A stretch of DNA of 64,000 nucleotides from Lysinibacillus sp. FSL M8-0337 (GTDB lineage Bacteria; Bacillota; Bacilli; Bacillales_A; Planococcaceae), in NCBI RefSeq assembly GCF_038593855.1, contig NZ_CP151996.1:2232001-2296000 (forward strand), read 5' to 3'. Below the pieces are notes generated by a model. It was not told the DNA's origin and did not search any database. It was given only the letters and a program-made list of their open reading frames with translations. Position numbers and translations under genes: made by a program. Positions 17,470 through 26,272 of the stretch are shown piece by piece (position 1 is the stretch's first letter; each line of letters starts with the position of its first letter).

Positions 17470-18636
17470 TTGAAAATCGTACCATCAAAAAAAATGTCTC
17501 TATTTACACCAGCAATTTTCGGAGATTTAAAGAACTTTGCTAAACAACAACAAGCAAAAGGTATGTCTTTAATCGATTTAAGTTTAGGTAGCCCTGACCT
17601 TCCACCACATGCAAAAATCCGTGAGCATTTATCTTACAGAGCAGGCTTGGCAGAATCATATGGCTACACATTAACTGGCACACAACGTTTTTATGATGCA
17701 GTTAGCCGTTATTATAAACGTCGTAGCAATGTCGATTTAGACCCTACAACTGAAATTATTCAAACAATCGGCTCTCAAGAAGGCTTAGTCCATCTACCAA
17801 TCGCCTTTTGTGATCCAGGAGACATCGTTCTGTCAACAAATCCAGCTTACGTCGCTTACGATGCAGGCATTCATCTAGCGGGTGCCACACCCTACTATAT
17901 GCCCCAAACAGCAGATAACGATTATTTACCTGATTTAGACGCTGTGCCAGAAGAAGTTGCACAAAAGGCCAAGTTACTTATCTTAAATCTACCAGGTAAT
18001 CCTGTACCAGCTATGCCTTCTCTTACGTATTTCGAAAAGGTCATTGCTTTTGCTAAAAAATATAATGTGATTGTGCTACATGATGCGGCGTATTCAGAGT
18101 TTTACTTTACTGGTGACGGCCCGATAAGCTTTTTAGCGGCGCCAGGTGCAAAAGAAGTAGGGATGGAGATCAATTCCTTATCAAAAAGCTTTAGCCTAGC
18201 TGGCACACGAATTGCTTATATTGCTGGGAATGCTGACATGATTGCTGTCTTAAAACAACTCAAATCGAATTTAGACTTCGGTATTTTTGAACCAATTCAA
18301 GATGCGGCGGTAGTTGCTTTAGACCACGCGGAAGAAATTACAGAGAACTTACGTGCAACATTCTCAGTGCGTCATAAAACGTTAATGAATGGCTTACGTG
18401 AACTTGGTTGGGATGCAGCTCCTTCTGATGGTGGCATGTTCGTTTGGGCAAAATATCCGTACGATATCGACTGCACGGATTTAGCATTTAAGCTAATTGA
18501 ACAAATTGGTGTTGTAACAGTACCGGGAACAGTGTTTGGTACAGCAGGGCAAGGCTACCTACGACTTGCTCTTGTTCAGCCAAAAGAGGTCTTACAAGAA
18601 GCAGTAGATCGTCTAAAAAACGTTTCCATTTCCTAA
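17470..18636 (+). CDS. Class I/II PLP aminotransferase
   Basis: 388 residues from a TTG start at 17470, preceded by AAGGAG nine bases upstream; the next ATG (17494) would remove conserved residues. Fold type I signatures are present: PAYVAYDAGIHLAGA, NLPGNPVPAM, HDAAYSEFYF and the PLP lysine in INSLSKSFSLAGTRIAY (about residue 230). The overall pattern resembles the LL-diaminopimelate aminotransferase / MalY-PatB-like branch. The amino donor and acceptor cannot be fixed from sequence. It is monocistronic, with a terminator at 18644. It could supply the amino transfer step needed for 4-aminophenylalanine, but nothing links it to that cluster. Confidence 0.88.
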   Translation: MKIVPSKKMSLFTPAIFGDLKNFAKQQQAKGMSLIDLSLGSPDLPPHAKIREHLSYRAGLAESYGYTLTGTQRFYDAVSRYYKRRSNVDLDPTTEIIQTIGSQEGLVHLPIAFCDPGDIVLSTNPAYVAYDAGIHLAGATPYYMPQTADNDYLPDLDAVPEEVAQKAKLLILNLPGNPVPAMPSLTYFEKVIAFAKKYNVIVLHDAAYSEFYFTGDGPISFLAAPGAKEVGMEINSLSKSFSLAGTRIAYIAGNADMIAVLKQLKSNLDFGIFEPIQDAAVVALDHAEEITENLRATFSVRHKTLMNGLRELGWDAAPSDGGMFVWAKYPYDIDCTDLAFKLIEQIGVVTVPGTVFGTAGQGYLRLALVQPKEVLQEAVDRLKNVSIS

Positions 18637-18643
18637 TATTTAA

Positions 18644-18685
18644 TAAAGCATGTGATAAGGATGATTCCCTTGCACATGCTTTTTA
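18644..18685 (+). terminator. Terminator of the aminotransferase gene
   Basis: AAAGCATGTG pairs with CACATGCTTTTT. Confidence 0.85.
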
Positions 18686-18710
18686 TCTTTTCCGTTTGGT
18701 ATTGCTAAAA

Positions 18711-18746
18711 TAAAACAGCTACTGTATCTCACAGTAACTGTTTTTT
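18711..18746 (-). terminator. Terminator of the AI-2E family gene
   Basis: AAAACAG-ACTGT pairs with ACAGT-CTGTTTTTT. Confidence 0.8.
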
Positions 18747-18747
18747 G

Positions 18748-19947
18748 TTACACATCATATTTTTGTACTACTTCATCTTCGTAGCGATTATATCGTTGCT
18801 TAAATAGCTTAAATAAATGTGTGACGAGTACTTTTAAAATTGCATAGCCTGGAATCCCTAAAATTACTCCCGGTACACCAAATAATGAACCTGCTGTTAG
18901 CAAGACGAAAATGATCGAAATAGGATGGATGCTCAAGGATTTCCCCATAATTTGCGGAGAAATAAACTTCCCTTCTATTAACTGCACTATCGTCCAGACG
19001 ATGGCTAGTTTAACAAGCATTAATGGCGAGTTAACAAGCGCAATAATAGCAGCTGGTGTAATTGCAATGACTGGTCCTAAATAAGGAACTACACTTGTTA
19101 TCATAGCTAAAAAACCAAGTAGCAATGCATATTTCATGCCGATAATTAAGAAGCCAATTGTGACCATTGCCCCAATACACATTGACACTAAAATTTGCCC
19201 TTGTATGTAAGAACTAATTTGCTTGTCCATATCGTGTAAAACATCATGTAAACCTGGACGCATGCGAGGCGGGCATATTTTCATAACAAATTTCGGTAAT
19301 TTCTCGCCATCTTTTAATAAGTAAAATAATATAAATGGTACCGTTACAAGCGATAAAATAATGCCTGTTAAAGTTGAAAGAAAACCGGTTATCCCTGTTG
19401 CAACACCTTGTGCTAAATTAGCCGCTGTATCTTTTACTGTTTCAATAATATCTGTCGTAAAATTCATAACAACTTTTTCATAATTAAAATCCATATTGGC
19501 TAAATACTCATTAACACGTGAGTTATTTAAGTATTCCACTATATTTTGTGTTAGTGCCATAAAATAGACAGGGAATTCCTGTGCTAAATTCGTAAATTGA
19601 TCTCGTAAAAATGGATAGACCAACACGACAAGTAAAGTAATGACGCCAACTACACCAATATATAAAATTAAAATGCCCCAAATTCTTGGGATACGCCACT
19701 TTTCAAGTATTCCTAATAATGGTCGTAATAAATAATACCCGATTACGGCTAGTACCCCTGGTAAAATAACAACCTCAAATAATACTTGTAGCGGGGTAAA
19801 TATAAAGGAAACTTTTCCAAACATGTAAATGACACATGCGAGTAATAATAAAATAATTAACGTAAATAATAAATTTTTACCACCTAAAAAGCGAATAAAC
19901 TTCGTCGAAAAGAAGTTTGAATGCTCCCTCGGTCTTTTTTCACTCAT
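18748..19947 (-). CDS. AI-2E family transporter (YtvI/YdiK-like permease)
   Basis: 399 residues with about eight membrane helices. The conserved C-terminal region contains LGFLAMITSVVPYLGPVIAI and GSLFGVPGVILGIPGYA, typical of the AI-2E transporter family. Members include the AI-2 exporter TqsA and Na+/H+ antiporter-like proteins, so the substrate is open. A large extracytoplasmic segment (about residues 110-190) is predicted between helices. It lies next to an LCP family gene on the same strand with a 63-base gap; they may share a transcript. Confidence 0.88.
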   Translation of the reverse strand: MSEKRPREHSNFFSTKFIRFLGGKNLLFTLIILLLLACVIYMFGKVSFIFTPLQVLFEVVILPGVLAVIGYYLLRPLLGILEKWRIPRIWGILILYIGVVGVITLLVVLVYPFLRDQFTNLAQEFPVYFMALTQNIVEYLNNSRVNEYLANMDFNYEKVVMNFTTDIIETVKDTAANLAQGVATGITGFLSTLTGIILSLVTVPFILFYLLKDGEKLPKFVMKICPPRMRPGLHDVLHDMDKQISSYIQGQILVSMCIGAMVTIGFLIIGMKYALLLGFLAMITSVVPYLGPVIAITPAAIIALVNSPLMLVKLAIVWTIVQLIEGKFISPQIMGKSLSIHPISIIFVLLTAGSLFGVPGVILGIPGYAILKVLVTHLFKLFKQRYNRYEDEVVQKYDV

Positions 19948-20010
19948 CTACTCACCCCAATCCGAATGCTCACCTATATTTTACAGGATAATGTTGGCTT
20001 TTGCGAAGTT

Positions 20011-20961
20011 TCACTCTAAGGAAATTCCTAAAAATTTACTTAAAAACGCTTTGTTTGCCTTTTCATCAATCACAATAGCAGATCCTGCATGGCTAAAGTT
20101 TTGGAAATCATAGCTACCTTCAATAGGTATTGTCGCTTTCTCGATTGATACTTTCCCTTTAGACACCATTTTTAAAACTTGTTGGATTTCACCTGCAGAT
20201 GAATAATCAGTCGTTACATAACCTTGTGCGGCACCGATGAATTTAGGTAAATTCAATAGATTTTGTGGTGCTAATATTTCATTTTTTAATGCTTCAATCA
20301 CTTTTTGCTGACGAGCAACACGGCCAAAATCCCCTTCCGCATCATGACGGAACCTTGCATAGCCAAGTAATTCCTGCCCATTTAGATTATGGGTACCTTT
20401 TGTAAGGGTAACACCAATTTTTTCCGACATATCCTTTTCTACATCCATTTCCACACCATTAGGTGCTAAAATGTCTACAAGTGATTCAAAATTTTTAAAA
20501 TCGACAAGTGCGTAATGGTGAATCGGTAAACCAAACATATTACTTAATGTGTCTTTTAACAGTTGAACACCGCCTAAATAATACGCCGTGTTTAGTTTAT
20601 AGGATTGATAGCCGGGAATGTCTGCATAAATATCCCGCATAAATGATACTAGTTTCACATCGTTTGTTTTCTTATTCCAAGATAATACCATCATTGTATC
20701 TGTTCGCGATTTCTCCTCACCGCGTGTATCGATTCCTAATAATAAATAGTTCTCAATATCGTCCTTTACTTCGTCTCCACTAAAGTCTTCTTGGGGTACC
20801 AACGTGTCTGTAGCTAATTGCAAACCACTTCGATATTGCATAATACTGTATCCAGCAATGACAATGACACAGAGTAATAAGAACGTAAACAGTGCTCTTC
20901 CTTTACGCAATCGACGTTTCTTAGGACGTTGTGAGCGTCTTGTATAGTCTTGCTCTTCCAT
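20011..20961 (-). CDS. LytR-CpsA-Psr (LCP) family cell-wall ligase
   Basis: 316 residues. A basic N-terminus (RRSQRPKKRRLRKGR) and one membrane helix (ALFTFLLLCVIVIAGYSIM) place the LCP domain outside the cell. Typical motifs are GIDTRGEEKSRTDTMMVLSW, LVSFMRDIYADIPGY, LNTAYYLGG and LGYARFRHDAEGDFGRVAR, with arginines that contact the polyprenyl pyrophosphate. LCP enzymes transfer teichoic acids or other secondary polymers from a lipid carrier to peptidoglycan. It is upstream of the AI-2E family gene and divergent from msrA. Confidence 0.92.
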   Translation of the reverse strand: MEEQDYTRRSQRPKKRRLRKGRALFTFLLLCVIVIAGYSIMQYRSGLQLATDTLVPQEDFSGDEVKDDIENYLLLGIDTRGEEKSRTDTMMVLSWNKKTNDVKLVSFMRDIYADIPGYQSYKLNTAYYLGGVQLLKDTLSNMFGLPIHHYALVDFKNFESLVDILAPNGVEMDVEKDMSEKIGVTLTKGTHNLNGQELLGYARFRHDAEGDFGRVARQQKVIEALKNEILAPQNLLNLPKFIGAAQGYVTTDYSSAGEIQQVLKMVSKGKVSIEKATIPIEGSYDFQNFSHAGSAIVIDEKANKAFLSKFLGISLE

Positions 20962-21135
20962 AACGAACTAACTCCTCTATTTTTTTATAGTTAATGTAAC
21001 GATTGAAAGTAAGGAAAGTTTCATTTTTCTCCTACTATCCTCATCAGCATCTATCTATTCGTTATTTTACACCCTATTTGCCAGTAATGAACAAAATAAT
21101 GCTATAATATTTTCACAAAAGAAAGGATGATGAAT

Positions 21136-21657
21136 ATGATAGAAAAAGCGACGTTTGCAGGTGGCTGTTTTTGGTGTATGGTAAAGCCATTTGTAGAATG
21201 GGACGGCATACATAAGGTTACATCAGGCTATATGGGTGGCCATTTAGAAAATCCAACATATGAAGACGTTAAAAAAGGCAACTCAGGTCATTTAGAAGTA
21301 GTCGAAATTGAATTTGATCCCACTATTTTTAGTTATGAACAGTTACTTGATATTTATTGGATGCAAATTGACCCTACAGATGCCTACGGTCAGTTTCACG
21401 ACAGGGGCGAATCCTATGCAACGGCCATTTTTACGTATTCTGAAGAACAAAAAAGAATTGCGCAGGCATCGAAAGAAAAGCTTGCCAATAGTGGTCGCTT
21501 CGATAAACCTATTGTAACCACAATTCGTGATGCTCAACACTTTTATCCAGCAGAAGATTACCATCAAGACTATTACAAAAAAGAACCGAACCATTATAAA
21601 CAAGATCGAGCGGTATCAGGACGTGATGAATTTATTGCGGAACATTGGAAAAAATAA
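21136..21657 (+). CDS. msrA: Peptide-methionine (S)-S-oxide reductase MsrA
   Basis: 173 residues from the ATG at 21136, nine bases after GAAAGG; ATGs at 21127 and 21130 are too close to that site. The catalytic cysteine is in AGGCFWCM at the N-terminus. Further signatures are [23 protein letters not shown] and [18 protein letters not shown]. It reduces the S-epimer of methionine sulfoxide in proteins or as the free amino acid, using thioredoxin. No MsrB domain is fused. Single gene with terminator at 21694. Confidence 0.96.
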   Translation: MIEKATFAGGCFWCMVKPFVEWDGIHKVTSGYMGGHLENPTYEDVKKGNSGHLEVVEIEFDPTIFSYEQLLDIYWMQIDPTDAYGQFHDRGESYATAIFTYSEEQKRIAQASKEKLANSGRFDKPIVTTIRDAQHFYPAEDYHQDYYKKEPNHYKQDRAVSGRDEFIAEHWKK

Positions 21658-21693
21658 TAGAAATCAAAGACAGTTTCTCTAAATCATACAAAA

Positions 21694-21734
21694 AGAATCC
21701 ATCGTGTGAAAAACACAAGATGGATTCTTTTTTC
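21694..21734. terminator. Bidirectional terminator between msrA and recQ
   Basis: AAGAATCCATC-TGTG pairs with CACA-GATGGATTCTTTTTT. Confidence 0.9.
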
Positions 21735-21735
21735 A

Positions 21736-23499
21736 TTAAGTTAAGGTAAACGACTGCATTGCATCAAAGAAACGCTTGCCATACTTCTCGAATTTCACTT
21801 CACCAATACCACTCACTTGTCTAAGTCCTTCCAGCTCTGAAGGCTTTTTATCGCATAATTCACGCAATGTTTTATCAGAGAACACGACAAATGGTGGTAC
21901 CTTTTCTTCATCGGCAATCTCTTTGCGTAATATGCGTAAGTGTTCAAATAATGGATCATTATCTGCAAGTTGTCGAACCGTAACAGCTTGTTTTCGCATA
22001 ACTGTTCGCTTGCCTAACAAAACAGATTTTCCTTCCTCCGATACATAAATTGTTGGAAATGTGCCATGTTTAACTGCTAATAATCCTTCCGCAATTAAAA
22101 ATTCGATAAAATTAGAAACCTCCTTCGAAGATTGCCCTTTTAAAATGCCATATGTTGAAAGTCTTGAAAATCCAAATTCAAGAACTTTTTGATTTTTAGA
22201 GCCTATTAATACTTGTGCTACCATTGTTTTGCCAAATTTTTGTCCCATTCTTACAACACATGCTAATACCTTTTGTGCATCTTCCGTGACATCTTTTACG
22301 TCCCGGTTATCTTGACAATTACTGCAACGTTTACAAGGTGCGGCTGCCTGTTCACCGAAATACGTTAAAATCGCATTTTGTAGGCAGCCTTCGGTATGAC
22401 AGTAATCGACCATCGTTTGTAATTTTTCTAATTCCTGTGCGATACGCGCTTCATCACGTGTCTGCTCAATTAAAAAACGTTGTGTTTGTACATCCCCTGA
22501 AGCGTAGAGCAAAATACAAGCACTCGGCAAACCATCACGCCCTGCGCGGCCCGCTTCTTGATAATAACTCTCCATATTACGTGGCATTTGATAGTGAATC
22601 ACAAAGCGAACATTACTTTTATCGATTCCCATACCAAACGCATTGGTTGCGATCATAATGCGAGCCTCATCTTTTAAAAATCGTTCTTGTTCAGTCATAC
22701 GCAAGTTCTCTGACAGTCCTGCATGATATTTTGCAACCGACACACCCGCACGTGTCAGTGAGTCATACAATGCATCAACTGATTTACGTGTCGCCGCATA
22801 AATAATGCCGACTTCCGATTTATTTTTTTCAATATAATTTTTAATATAGCGCTCTTTATTTTCACCGATTAACACCGTAAAAGCTAAGTTTTCACGTTCA
22901 AAGCCTGTAATGAGTGTTGCCTTTTCGTCAATCGATAATAATTGACGGATATCCTCACAGACAGCAGGAGTTGCTGTAGCAGTTAAGGCAAGCACAGTGG
23001 GTTGTTGTGCCCATAATGTAAATAATTTTTGAATGGCGCGATAGCTGGGGCGAAAATCATGGCCCCACTGCGAAATACAATGCGCTTCATCTACAGCTAG
23101 CAATGGTACATATAATTGTGATAATGCTTGTAAAAAGGCAGCACTTTCTAATCTTTCCGGTGCAATATAGAGCAGCTTCAAATAACCTCCACTCGCTAGC
23201 TGCATCGTTTCATCCACTTCTTGTGCTGATAACGTACTATTGATATAAGCCGCCGGTATATTCGCTGCTCGCAATGACTCAACTTGATCTTGCATTAGGG
23301 AAATTAACGGTGAAATCACAATCGTTAAACCATCAAGCATTAATGCCGGAATTTGATAGCAAATCGATTTTCCTCCACCTGTCGGCATCACGCAAAGGCT
23401 CGACTGCCCACTTAATGTTTGCTCAATAATTTGCGCTTGTCCGGTGCGAAACGAATCATAACCAAAGTGATGCTGTAGCATTTGTCTTGCTTGCTCCAT
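21736..23499 (-). CDS. recQ: ATP-dependent DNA helicase RecQ
   Basis: About 587 residues. Domains in order: SF2 helicase with Walker A (MPTGGGKSICYQIPAL) and DEAH box (AVDEAHCISQWGHDFRP), second RecA-like domain ending in the arginine-finger region (YYQEAGRAGRDGLPS), RQC with four zinc cysteines (CHTEGCLQN and CKRCSNCQD), then a C-terminal HRDC domain (DKKPSELEGLRQVSGIGE). It unwinds recombination and replication intermediates 3' to 5'. The start could be the ATG at 23499 or an in-frame GTG at 23511 that would overlap the upstream lipoprotein gene by four bases. Either way the two genes are tightly coupled. Confidence 0.96.
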   Translation of the reverse strand: MEQARQMLQHHFGYDSFRTGQAQIIEQTLSGQSSLCVMPTGGGKSICYQIPALMLDGLTIVISPLISLMQDQVESLRAANIPAAYINSTLSAQEVDETMQLASGGYLKLLYIAPERLESAAFLQALSQLYVPLLAVDEAHCISQWGHDFRPSYRAIQKLFTLWAQQPTVLALTATATPAVCEDIRQLLSIDEKATLITGFERENLAFTVLIGENKERYIKNYIEKNKSEVGIIYAATRKSVDALYDSLTRAGVSVAKYHAGLSENLRMTEQERFLKDEARIMIATNAFGMGIDKSNVRFVIHYQMPRNMESYYQEAGRAGRDGLPSACILLYASGDVQTQRFLIEQTRDEARIAQELEKLQTMVDYCHTEGCLQNAILTYFGEQAAAPCKRCSNCQDNRDVKDVTEDAQKVLACVVRMGQKFGKTMVAQVLIGSKNQKVLEFGFSRLSTYGILKGQSSKEVSNFIEFLIAEGLLAVKHGTFPTIYVSEEGKSVLLGKRTVMRKQAVTVRQLADNDPLFEHLRILRKEIADEEKVPPFVVFSDKTLRELCDKKPSELEGLRQVSGIGEVKFEKYGKRFFDAMQSFTLT

Positions 23500-23507
23500 T
23501 CTCTTTC

Positions 23508-24611
23508 TCACTCCTCTGCTATAAGGCGAATTAGTTTGTAATCGCCTTGATCATTTTTGAAAATCTCATAGGTCATGATGGAATGTGCAAGTGCTTCCTG
23601 TCCCGCTGAATTGGTCAGCACGTATTCCGTTTTTGCACGCACAATAATATTTTGCCCTACTTTCTCTATCTGTTTAATAGTTGTATTAGAAAAATGGATT
23701 TTCGCTTGCTTGGACGCATAATAAGCAACCATATCTTTCAGCGTATGCTGTAAATCCTCTGCACCAGTAACAGACTGCATCACACTGGCATCATTAATCG
23801 CAACTGCCGCCTTTAAATGCTCATGAAATGTATCAATAAATATTTTTACCTCGTCCTCATTATAGGCAAAAATATTCTTCCCGTATTTATCAAGTATTTT
23901 TTGCACCGCTTCTTTGTCACCGACTTCATTATAAGCATACAAATTTTTAGATTGAGACAAACGATCCTTTGCCTTCATGCCGTCAGTAATCCATTCATCA
24001 AGTAACTGTACTATATCTTGAAGTGGCAATATGTATGGTTGAGAAACGCCCTGTTGCTGTCGATTAAAATAAACGCCCACAATTTGACCATTTTCTGCCT
24101 CCATCACAGGGCTACCGGGTGGTAAAGCTTGGTCTACATCTATATAATAAGCAGCGACCTTGTCACTATATCTTTTGATTGTGTGGGGTAAGCCATCGAC
24201 ATACACGGCCAAGTGATCCAACTTGCCATTGAATACAGTTGGAACATTGACCGACGCATTATATTTCACTTGTAAAATAGCAATATTATAAGCAGTAGAT
24301 ATATAGCGTACATCAGCTTCTACAAGTTTATCGTTACTAAATTGCACAAGGGCAGTAGGTTTTGATGCGACCAACGCTCCGTTTGTTACAATATAGAGCA
24401 TCGAAGGGTCTTTCTTCACAATAATACCCGCGCCAATAGCGCTCTCCCCTACAACCGTCACCTCTGGAATAAGCTTTTCCTCTTGTTTCTCGACGGGTTT
24501 GTCAGATTTAATTGCTGTTTTTTCCTTGTTAAACATGTCGGCAACAGATTGATCACCACAACCTGTTAACAGGAGGGTTGCCGCTCCAACGATAAGCATC
24601 TTTTTTCGCAT
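23508..24611 (-). CDS. Lipoprotein with trypsin-like (catalytically dead) and NTF2-like regions
   Basis: 367 residues from the ATG at 24611 (GGTGA upstream), with a lipoprotein signal MRKKMLIVGAATLLLTGCGD. Residues about 55-205 follow the beta pattern of HtrA-like proteases, but all three catalytic positions are changed. VTNGALVA stands where TNAHVV is expected, YNIAILQV for DLALLQV, and LPPGSPVM for GNSGSPV. The C-terminal part (about 220-365) resembles the NTF2-like domain of TcaA-type proteins. It is likely anchored to the outer face of the membrane as a binding or scaffold protein. Its last codon overlaps or abuts recQ. Compare the intact protease at 56978-57805. Confidence 0.75.
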   Translation of the reverse strand: MRKKMLIVGAATLLLTGCGDQSVADMFNKEKTAIKSDKPVEKQEEKLIPEVTVVGESAIGAGIIVKKDPSMLYIVTNGALVASKPTALVQFSNDKLVEADVRYISTAYNIAILQVKYNASVNVPTVFNGKLDHLAVYVDGLPHTIKRYSDKVAAYYIDVDQALPPGSPVMEAENGQIVGVYFNRQQQGVSQPYILPLQDIVQLLDEWITDGMKAKDRLSQSKNLYAYNEVGDKEAVQKILDKYGKNIFAYNEDEVKIFIDTFHEHLKAAVAINDASVMQSVTGAEDLQHTLKDMVAYYASKQAKIHFSNTTIKQIEKVGQNIIVRAKTEYVLTNSAGQEALAHSIMTYEIFKNDQGDYKLIRLIAEE

Positions 24612-24821
24612 TTGTTCACCAATACTTTCTATCGAACTTCTTTCTTTACTATCATAAACAACGATGTCATTTGTTTCAAGTTTACATAATATCATTATTG
24701 AAATATATCCGTTAAAATAAGGCCATTTTTAAAAATTTATCTACTTACATTAAAGAAAAATAGCATTTTGTCATACTTTTCGAAGTGTTCTTTCTGTTCA
24801 AGAAGCACTCTTTAAACGAGC

Positions 24822-24862
24822 AAAAGGCAGTAACGACATGTTAAGTTGCCGTTACTGCCCTT
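24822..24862 (-). terminator. Terminator of the MFS gene
   Basis: GGCAGTAACG pairs with CGTTACTGCC; TTTT follows on the minus strand. Confidence 0.7.
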
Positions 24863-24902
24863 GCAATTAAAATTTTTTTGAAACCTGCAAAAGACATGCT
24901 AT

Positions 24903-26084
24903 TTATTTCTTCCTTAATACAAGTGCTGTAGTAATAATCCCAAACGTTAATAGCAAAAAGATAACGAAGGTAAACGAATGGTTACCTGTTAAATCATAGC
25001 AATAACCGATTAGTGTAGGAATAATTGCGCTCATCATAAATCCACCAGACATGACCATTGAGGACCAGCTATTGGCCTCTTCATGCGAGCGTGCTTCATC
25101 CAATGGTAATAATAAACCAATAGGAAACAATCCACTTAGCACAATCCCAATAATAAGAACGCCAATCCATACTAGCCATCCCGTTCCTAACCATAATAGT
25201 GCAAAACCGATAACACCGATAATTCCTAATGACAATAGCCATCGAATACGATTTGACCATTTTTCCATTAGGATCGGGACAACTATATTTCCTATCATCT
25301 GTATGATTGACAGAAAAGTTAACATCGAACTGGCAGCAACGAGTGTTAAGCCTTTATCTTGTAAAATAGGCGTTAACCAAGACATCATCGAGAAAAATAA
25401 CGATGTTTGAAAACCAAAATAAAGTAAAATCGTCCACGCACGGCTGTTTTTCCACGGATTACGTACAGCTTCCTTTGTTCGCTCATCCTTTTGTACAGAC
25501 GACTGCTCTACCTGATTTGGGATAACAAGCAACCAAATTATAAGAGCAAGCACAGCCAGCATTGCCCAGCTACCAAGGGCAATGGTCCAATCTTTATGAA
25601 ACCCATTATAAAATGATACCGTTAATGCCGCACTTAATGTTGCACCTGTCCCAATGCCAAAAGAATACACGCCAACTACCGTTGCAAAACGATTTGGAAA
25701 TTGTTCTTTAATAAATGCATTTACCATCGGCCCGATAATAGCGATGGCAAGACCAGCAGCAAAACTTGTAACCACAAGCAAAACGAAGCTTTCCTGTAAC
25801 CATCGAAGTCCATTGGCTAACCCAATAATAGTTAAAAGTAGTGCAATTGAAAACTTTGTACCAAGCCGTCGCTGTAACGGAACAGCCACTGGTGCAAAAA
25901 GCCCCATACAAAAGACAGGAATGGATGTTAATAAACTCATTTGCGTATTGGATACTTGAAGAGACTCCATTAACACATTAAATAGTGGCCCTATGCTAGT
26001 TACAGCTGGTCGCATATTGAGGGCGACGAAAAAAATACTGACAACAACGACGATTGTCGAAGCTGTCCATTGTTTATTATTCAT
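24903..26084 (-). CDS. MFS transporter, CynX/NimT family
   Basis: 393 residues with 12 predicted membrane helices. MRPAVTSIGPLFNVLMESL near the N-terminus and the PVFCMGLFAPVAVPLQRRLG loop are characteristic of the CynX/NimT (YycB-like) branch. Relatives export cyanate, nitroimidazoles or unknown metabolites; the substrate is not predictable. Single gene with its own terminator. The 190 bases upstream separate it from argS. Confidence 0.87.
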   Translation of the reverse strand: MNNKQWTASTIVVVVSIFFVALNMRPAVTSIGPLFNVLMESLQVSNTQMSLLTSIPVFCMGLFAPVAVPLQRRLGTKFSIALLLTIIGLANGLRWLQESFVLLVVTSFAAGLAIAIIGPMVNAFIKEQFPNRFATVVGVYSFGIGTGATLSAALTVSFYNGFHKDWTIALGSWAMLAVLALIIWLLVIPNQVEQSSVQKDERTKEAVRNPWKNSRAWTILLYFGFQTSLFFSMMSWLTPILQDKGLTLVAASSMLTFLSIIQMIGNIVVPILMEKWSNRIRWLLSLGIIGVIGFALLWLGTGWLVWIGVLIIGIVLSGLFPIGLLLPLDEARSHEEANSWSSMVMSGGFMMSAIIPTLIGYCYDLTGNHSFTFVIFLLLTFGIITTALVLRKK

Positions 26085-26272
26085 AACGTTGAATACCTTT
26101 CTAATGCCAAGTTCACTACTATGTCATTGTCCTTGATAAATAATGTTGTCAGACATCCGATTTCTTCTAGTCTTCTTTTAGCATTTTCTCTGCTTACGGT
26201 CAATATTTCATTATTTTTATATGCATCCTGCTTTATTTGTGCTTTTGGCACAATAAACTTAGAGAAGCATCA

